Positions 5,503 to 9,390 of a stretch of DNA of 9,390 nt are shown here, in pieces; positions within the stretch are counted from its first letter, which is position 1; each line of letters begins with the position of its first letter. Position numbers and translations under genes: made by a program. Source of the DNA: Oscillospiraceae bacterium (GTDB lineage Bacteria; Bacillota; Clostridia; UMGS1840; HGM11507); the NCBI GenBank assembly GCA_015068525.1, contig SVKJ01000038.1, positions 1-9,390 on the forward strand. Direction: 5' to 3'. The notes beneath the pieces are model-generated. The model saw nothing but the letters and a program-made list of their open reading frames with translations, did no database searches and had not been told where the DNA came from.

Positions 5503-6342
5503 ATGGTAATTGCAAAAATTCATAATGTATTTAAAAACCTTACAGCAACAGAACAAAAGATTGCATCATACATTTTAGAATTTCCGGAAAAGATTATTAA
5601 TATGACAGCAAAAGACCTTGCAAGTGCTTGTGAAACAGTTCCGTCAGCAGTTAATCGATTGTGTAAATCTATTGGTGTGGAAGGTTTTCCAAAATTGAAG
5701 ATTTCTTTGGCTGCTGCAGTTGGTAAGGAAGGCTACAATGAGAATAACATTCCATTTGATAAAGAAGATAATCCAAAATTGATATTTAATAAGGTTTTCA
5801 ACTCTGGTATAAATACGCTTAAAAGTACCTGCCAAATGATTGATTTTTCTAAAATAGATGAAATATCCAAAAAACTGGCATCAGCACAGCGTATTTTTAT
5901 ATTTGGTGTGGGGACATCTTCTGTGGTTGCAATTGATTCAGCTTATAGGTTTTCTCAACTTGATGTTCAGGCATATGCTTACACGGACATTTTACAGATG
6001 AATGTTATGGCAAATAATATGAAAAGAGGCGATGTTGCATTTGGAATTTCGCACAGCGGAAGAACAAAAATAGTTGTTGATGTAATGCGTGCTGCAAGGC
6101 AAGCTGGTGCGACAACAATAGCATTAACCAGCTTTACGAAAAGTCTTTTATATACAGAGAGTGATTATTCTATTTCGGTGTATGCTGATGAAAAAAATTA
6201 TCCTGTTGAAGCTGTATCAGCCCGTATAGCACATATGTGTGTAATTGATGCGCTCATGTTGACAATAGCGTCTATGAATTATGAAGATTACTCAAAACAT
6301 ATTTCTTTAAGAAATGCTGCCCTTGATGGCATAAGATATTAA
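5503..6342 (+). CDS. RpiR/MurR-family transcriptional regulator (HTH + SIS)
   Basis: A 279-residue regulator. Residues 1-77 form the RpiR-type helix-turn-helix domain (LTATEQKIASYIL near the start, then TAKDLASACETVPSAVNRLCKSIG). Residues about 118-255 form a SIS phosphosugar-binding domain with the loops F-G-V-G-T-S-S at 134-140 and G-I-S-H-S-G-R-T-K at 181-189, which in this fold contact a sugar phosphate. Length is normal for the family. GAGAGGGG precedes the ATG by four bases. It is first in a three-gene operon with a strong promoter and twin palindromes, so it probably controls its own operon in response to a phosphorylated metabolite handled by the hydrolase or carrier. Ligand and sign of regulation (repressor or activator) are not known from sequence; operator positions over the start site favour repression. 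Confidence 0.93.
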   Translation: MVIAKIHNVFKNLTATEQKIASYILEFPEKIINMTAKDLASACETVPSAVNRLCKSIGVEGFPKLKISLAAAVGKEGYNENNIPFDKEDNPKLIFNKVFNSGINTLKSTCQMIDFSKIDEISKKLASAQRIFIFGVGTSSVVAIDSAYRFSQLDVQAYAYTDILQMNVMANNMKRGDVAFGISHSGRTKIVVDVMRAARQAGATTIALTSFTKSLLYTESDYSISVYADEKNYPVEAVSARIAHMCVIDALMLTIASMNYEDYSKHISLRNAALDGIRY

Positions 6343-6365
6343 AATAAGAAAAGAGGTATAATTAA

Positions 6366-7154
6366 ATGAATAAAAAGGTTATCTTAATTTCAATTGATGG
6401 TATGCGCCCCGATGGACTTATAAAATGCAAGAATCCTTATGTTGATGAATTAAAGAAAATAGCATCTTATACTTTTGATGCAAGAACAGTATTTCCGTCC
6501 GTTACGCTTCCTTGCCATATGTCAATGTTTCATAGTGTTCCGCCGGAAAGACATGGGACAACTACTAATATATATATGCCACAGGTGCGACCAATTAACG
6601 GTTTGTTTGAACAGTTAAAAAATGCAGATAAGGTATCTGCTATGTATTATGGCTGGGAACCACTTCGCGATGTATCTAGACCGGGTTCTCTTAAAGAATC
6701 TGGGTATACAAATGCATATTCGTTTGAACACACTGATGCAATGTTAACTGAAAAAGCACTTAGTTACATTAAGATTGCTAAACCTGATTTTGTTTTTCTT
6801 TATATGGTTGAAACAGATGAAAAAGGCGGACATGATAACGGATGGATGAGTGCTGTCTACCTTGATTATATTAATCGTGCAATCAGTAATGTTCAAAGAG
6901 TTATTCAAGAAACAAACGGAGAATATACTGTAATTGTAACAGCTGACCACGGTGGACATGATAGAGCACATGGAACCGACATGGATGAGGATATGACGAT
7001 ACCAATGTTTTTTTATGGACCGCAATTTGTACCTGGCAGAGAATTTAGCGGAGTAAGTATTCTTGACATAGCACCGACAATAGTCGACATTATAGAGATT
7101 GCTCCGGCAGAAGAATGGGAGGGAAAATCTCTTATAAGAGATGAAAACGTATGA
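6366..7154 (+). CDS. Cytosolic NPP/alkaline-phosphatase-superfamily phosphodiesterase
   Basis: A 262-residue metal-dependent hydrolase of the type I phosphodiesterase/nucleotide pyrophosphatase group. Predicted two-metal ligands and nucleophile are in order: D11 (SIDGMRPD), nucleophile T47 in FPSVTLPCH, D151 and H156 in ETDEKGGHDNG, D194-H195 (TADHGGHD) and H202 (AHGT). The Asp-to-His spacing at 151-156 is one residue longer than the usual DxxGH pattern seen in relatives. There is no signal peptide or membrane segment, so unlike many NPPs it should act in the cytoplasm. It is shorter than eukaryotic-type NPP catalytic domains. AAGAGGT stands eight bases before the ATG, 23 bases after the regulator gene, and its TGA overlaps the next ATG. 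The substrate (phosphodiester, phosphomonoester, sugar nucleotide or phosphonate) cannot be decided. Confidence 0.88.
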   Translation: MNKKVILISIDGMRPDGLIKCKNPYVDELKKIASYTFDARTVFPSVTLPCHMSMFHSVPPERHGTTTNIYMPQVRPINGLFEQLKNADKVSAMYYGWEPLRDVSRPGSLKESGYTNAYSFEHTDAMLTEKALSYIKIAKPDFVFLYMVETDEKGGHDNGWMSAVYLDYINRAISNVQRVIQETNGEYTVIVTADHGGHDRAHGTDMDEDMTIPMFFYGPQFVPGREFSGVSILDIAPTIVDIIEIAPAEEWEGKSLIRDENV

Positions 7155-8086
7155 GTATTTTTTCAACTACATTAAATCAGATCGCTTTCCTTTTTGGATT
7201 TATAGTTATAGGATATATACTTGTAAAACTTAAAATATTACCTGAAAATTCATCTATGGTTTTATCAAAACTGGAAAACACAATTTTTATACCTGCGCTG
7301 GTTATGGGAACATTTATTGAAAACTTTACCATAGAGAGAATTAGCGAATCATGGAAATTATTGTTTGTAAGTTTTATAATAGCGTGTATCGCAATCCCTT
7401 TTGCAATTTTGATCTCTAAACTAATTACAAAAGATAAGTATATTCAGAAAATTTACACATATGGATTGTCATTTTCAAATTTTGGATTTATGGGTAATGC
7501 GGTGGTAAGCGGCCTGTTTCCGGATGTTTTTTTCGAATATCTGATTTTCACATTGCCGTTGTGGATATTGATATATCTTTGGGGAGTACCAAGACTTCTT
7601 ATTTTTGATATAGAAAAAAAACAAACTTTTAAAGAATCTCTGAAATCTTTTGTTAATCCTATGTTTATAGCGATGTTGATAGGTATTATAATTGGTCTGT
7701 TGAATATTCAGCTTCCCAAGTGGATTATGTCTTTGATAAATGTATCGGGTGATTGTATGTCGCCGATTGCCATGATTCTAACTGGAATTGTTGTATCATC
7801 AATATCCTTAAAAAAGACTTTCATAAATGTAAGAATTTATATTGTTTCTATTATAAGACTTATTATTATACCCGTCCTTTTCATAGTGGCGTCACTTTTT
7901 TTGAAAATTTCTGAAACAACCTATATTTGTGCACTTTGCTCACTTGCAATGCCTCTTGGCCTCAATACCATTGTTATACCAAGTGCACTTGGTAAGGACA
8001 CATCGATTGCGGCAGGTATGACGGTAATTTCCCACTTACTCTCCTGTATAACTATTCCGTTAATTTTTTCCGTTATTGCGAATTAA
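7151..8086 (+). CDS. AEC-family (auxin efflux carrier-like) transporter
   Basis: A 311-residue integral membrane protein with about ten hydrophobic spans (roughly 8-26, 43-58, 69-91, 107-123, 129-152, 168-186, 203-219, 229-250, 257-277 and 288-308). The broken-helix motif N-F-G-F-M-G-N-A at 110-117 and the second-half counterpart P-L-G-L-N-T at 268-273 fit the AEC fold of two five-helix repeats. Bacterial members move organic anions such as malate and related carboxylates. The ATG overlaps the hydrolase stop by four bases (ATGA), so translation is coupled. Being last in the operon, it could bring in the hydrolase substrate or export its product. Transport direction and substrate are unknown. 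Confidence 0.92.
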   Translation: MSIFSTTLNQIAFLFGFIVIGYILVKLKILPENSSMVLSKLENTIFIPALVMGTFIENFTIERISESWKLLFVSFIIACIAIPFAILISKLITKDKYIQKIYTYGLSFSNFGFMGNAVVSGLFPDVFFEYLIFTLPLWILIYLWGVPRLLIFDIEKKQTFKESLKSFVNPMFIAMLIGIIIGLLNIQLPKWIMSLINVSGDCMSPIAMILTGIVVSSISLKKTFINVRIYIVSIIRLIIIPVLFIVASLFLKISETTYICALCSLAMPLGLNTIVIPSALGKDTSIAAGMTVISHLLSCITIPLIFSVIAN

Positions 8087-8094
8087 CACAACAA

Positions 8095-8144
8095 GGTTCT
8101 CCGAAAATCTAAAGCCTTTATCTTTCAGATTTTCGTGAGGTTCT
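8095..8144. repeat. Palindromic element flanked by GGTTCT direct repeats
   Basis: The stem CGAAAATCT (8102-8110) / AGATTTTCG (8127-8135) continues inward with AAAG/CTTT around a small loop. GGTTCT occurs on both sides (8095-8100 and 8139-8144). It lacks a following T-run, so it is not a standard terminator. It may be an mRNA-stabilising hairpin at the operon end or a small palindromic insertion. Confidence 0.5.
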
Positions 8145-8156
8145 TATACAAACGAC

Positions 8157-8192
8157 AAAAGACGGAGTTGCAGTTTGAAAACTCCGTCTTTT
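8157..8192. terminator. Bidirectional terminator between AEC and PHP genes
   Basis: A 13-bp perfect stem (AAAAGACGGAGTT / AACTCCGTCTTTT, 8157-8169 and 8180-8192) with a 10-base loop is flanked by A-rich and T-rich arms. It ends the rpiR operon on the plus strand and the PHP transcript on the minus strand. Its sequence is unrelated to the terminator at 5021-5050, although both are followed by the same 54-bp repeat. Confidence 0.85.
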
Positions 8193-8196
8193 GGTA

Positions 8197-8250
8197 TTTA
8201 ATAAATAAATTACCTATATAATTTTCTTTCTTTAATTTCTTTAAAATGCA
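8197..8250. repeat. 54-bp direct repeat, right copy (parental)
   Basis: This copy contains the genuine 3' end of the PHP-domain gene and a few downstream bases, and is identical to 5048-5101. Because it is continuous with the intact gene, it is the parental copy. The repeat distance is 3149 bases. Confidence 0.97.
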
Positions 8251-9091
8251 TTTCTGTTGTTCCTACACTTAATGGTTCGATATAGTATGAATACTCAGTA
8301 ATTGGCATATCCTTCGGGCAGGAGGAGTAAAGTCCGCCACATAATCCGTGATGGTCACTACCACCCGATATGTAAAGATTTTTTTTGATAGCAATCTGAT
8401 ATGCTTTTTGTTTTTCTTCATCTGTAAGAATTGGATGCCATACTTCCATACCCTGTATACCACACTTTATTAAATAATCTATCTCATCAAGTTGATTGTG
8501 CGGATGAGCAATTACAGGAATACCACCTGCATTCTTAATCAGATTAATTAAACTATCCAGTGACAAAAAATTTATATTTGTCGGGTATTTGCTTCTTTGA
8601 TGAAGAAAATTTTTATTAAACCAATCGATGTAATCTTCTTTTTTTCCCAGACCTTTGTCTATAATGGCATTATAGACATGATTATTACAAATGTATGTTA
8701 AATCTTTATTGTAATCTAATATTTCTTGCCATGTTATACCTGTAATTTCACCATTTTCAACTGCTTCATCAAAGCAACTCTTTGTGTTGAGAGTTGCTTT
8801 ATATGACATTTCTTCCAGATATTTTTTCATTGGCATATAATCCATATCGAAATCAAATGCAACTATATGGTATTCTTTTGGGTCAATTACAGAAAATTCA
8901 ACGGCTGCTATATATTCAATATTATTTTTTTGACAAGCGGTTTTAAATCTTTTAAATCCTTGTATTGTATCGTGGTCGGAAAGAGCAAGTGCTTTATATC
9001 CCTCTTTTTTTGCTATATCAACAATTTCTTCGGGTGAATAGACGCCGTCAGAAAAAGCTGAATGAAAATGTAAATTTGCATAAAAATTCAT
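8210..9091 (-). CDS. PHP-domain phosphoesterase
   Basis: A 293-residue PHP-superfamily metal-dependent phosphoesterase, cytosolic. Conserved metal-site residues are H8-x-H10 and D15 (LHFHSAFSDG), H40 (LSDHD), E65 (AVEFS), H75 (EYHIVAF), H196/H198 (IAHPH) and D246/H248 (GGSDHHG). The layout and length resemble the RNase AM/YciV group, members of which act on 3',5'-bisphosphate nucleotides or RNA 5' ends. The central region is divergent, so the substrate is uncertain. AGGGGTG about seven bases upstream supports the ATG at 9091. The gene starts 18 bases after a solute-binding-protein gene, implying one transcription unit, so a role in handling the imported solute is possible. Its last 12 codons are duplicated at 5048-5101. 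Confidence 0.9.
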   Translation of the reverse strand: MNFYANLHFHSAFSDGVYSPEEIVDIAKKEGYKALALSDHDTIQGFKRFKTACQKNNIEYIAAVEFSVIDPKEYHIVAFDFDMDYMPMKKYLEEMSYKATLNTKSCFDEAVENGEITGITWQEILDYNKDLTYICNNHVYNAIIDKGLGKKEDYIDWFNKNFLHQRSKYPTNINFLSLDSLINLIKNAGGIPVIAHPHNQLDEIDYLIKCGIQGMEVWHPILTDEEKQKAYQIAIKKNLYISGGSDHHGLCGGLYSSCPKDMPITEYSYYIEPLSVGTTEMHFKEIKERKLYR

Positions 9092-9109
9092 ACTTTTTCA
9101 CCCCTGAAA

Positions 9110-9390
9110 TTATAAGCCTAACTCTTTATGACGGTTGTTATACAGTTCGCACAATTCTTTTTCGCCAAGTTTTTCTGCTTCTTTCAGCCATTTTTCCCAT
9201 GCTGCATCTCCTGTTTCCTGACCTATTATATATTTAAACATTACTTCTTCAAATTTTTTGGAAAGACCTGTAATTAAATCGGCAGATTTTGAAACATCAT
9301 TATTTTTTGAAAACAGAACAACAGGGTCAGAAGGTTCTAAACCTTTACATTTTTCAACCCAATCCTGAGCTTCTTTTTCTCTTTCTGTAT
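9110..9390 (-). CDS. ABC transporter solute-binding protein, C-terminal part
   Basis: Only the last 92 codons are inside the window; the open frame enters from the right edge and ends with TAA at 9110-9112. The visible sequence contains S-K-K-F-E-E-V-M-F-K-Y-I-I-G, then G-D-A-A-W-E-K-W-L-K-E-A-E-K-L-G and a terminal E-L-Y-N-N-R-H-K-E. This arrangement is typical of the last helices of large extracellular sugar- or oligosaccharide-binding lipoproteins of the family 1 type found in clostridial ABC uptake systems. The lipobox end and permease genes would lie beyond the window. It precedes the PHP gene by 18 bases, which suggests a shared operon. The solute is unknown. Confidence 0.8.
   Translation of the reverse strand, partial: TEREKEAQDWVEKCKGLEPSDPVVLFSKNNDVSKSADLITGLSKKFEEVMFKYIIGQETGDAAWEKWLKEAEKLGEKELCELYNNRHKELGL

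Noticed and set aside
6744..7166. Minus-strand 140-codon frame opposite the hydrolase gene
   Set aside because: It is a shadow of the conserved hydrolase frame, rich in Cys/Tyr/Ser as expected from reverse-strand reading, with no supporting signals.
8965..9237. Plus-strand 90-codon frame opposite the PHP and binding-protein genes
   Set aside because: It overlaps two convincing minus-strand genes and shows no initiation signal.
1..9390. CRISPR array, rRNA or known riboswitch
   Set aside because: No regularly spaced repeat-spacer pattern, rRNA-like sequence or recognisable aptamer was seen on either strand.

Overview
The window looks like chromosomal DNA of a low-GC Gram-positive anaerobe, most likely a gut-type Clostridia member. 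The base composition is strongly AT-rich. Ribosome-binding sites are of the AGGAGG type, and promoters are near-consensus TTGACA/TATAAT. The gene content (rubrerythrin, a MurA-WalJ pair, an AEC carrier, an RpiR regulator and a lipoprotein-type sugar-binding protein) fits that group. No species can be named from the sequence.

Layout from left to right. (1) 1-886: a minus-strand small tail-anchored membrane protein (44-511) with a HEPN-like R-x4-H motif lies downstream of a complete tRNA-Ser(CGA) (563-657). Upstream of the tRNA, 660-865 is non-coding and rich in short inverted and direct repeats, and it holds a partial copy of the tRNA D-arm/anticodon segment. This looks like a relic attachment site of an integrated element. 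(2) 887-3628: minus-strand housekeeping genes, namely rubrerythrin (own transcription unit) and then murA and a walJ-like metallo-hydrolase, which are translationally coupled. (3) 3762-5050: plus-strand galactokinase-family gene with its own promoter, closed by a strong bidirectional terminator. (4) 5048-8250: a cassette bounded by a perfect 54-bp direct repeat. It contains a stranded coding fragment, then a compact plus-strand operon of an RpiR/SIS regulator, a cytosolic NPP/alkaline-phosphatase-superfamily hydrolase and an AEC-family carrier, closed by a second terminator. (5) 8210-9390: minus-strand PHP-domain phosphoesterase downstream of the C-terminal end of an ABC solute-binding protein that runs off the window.

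How it fits together. The most informative structure is the 54-bp repeat. It is the last 12 codons and stop of the PHP gene, copied again just after the galactokinase terminator. The simplest reading is that galactokinase and PHP genes were once convergent neighbours, and that a roughly 3.1-kb segment carrying the regulator-hydrolase-carrier operon was inserted between them, duplicating the PHP gene end. The operon has a full-consensus promoter with two similar palindromes just downstream of the -10 box, which suggests autoregulation by the RpiR protein in response to a phosphorylated ligand. The substrate of the hydrolase and carrier cannot be told from the sequence. It is the best candidate in the window for a little-described system, though each protein belongs to a known family.
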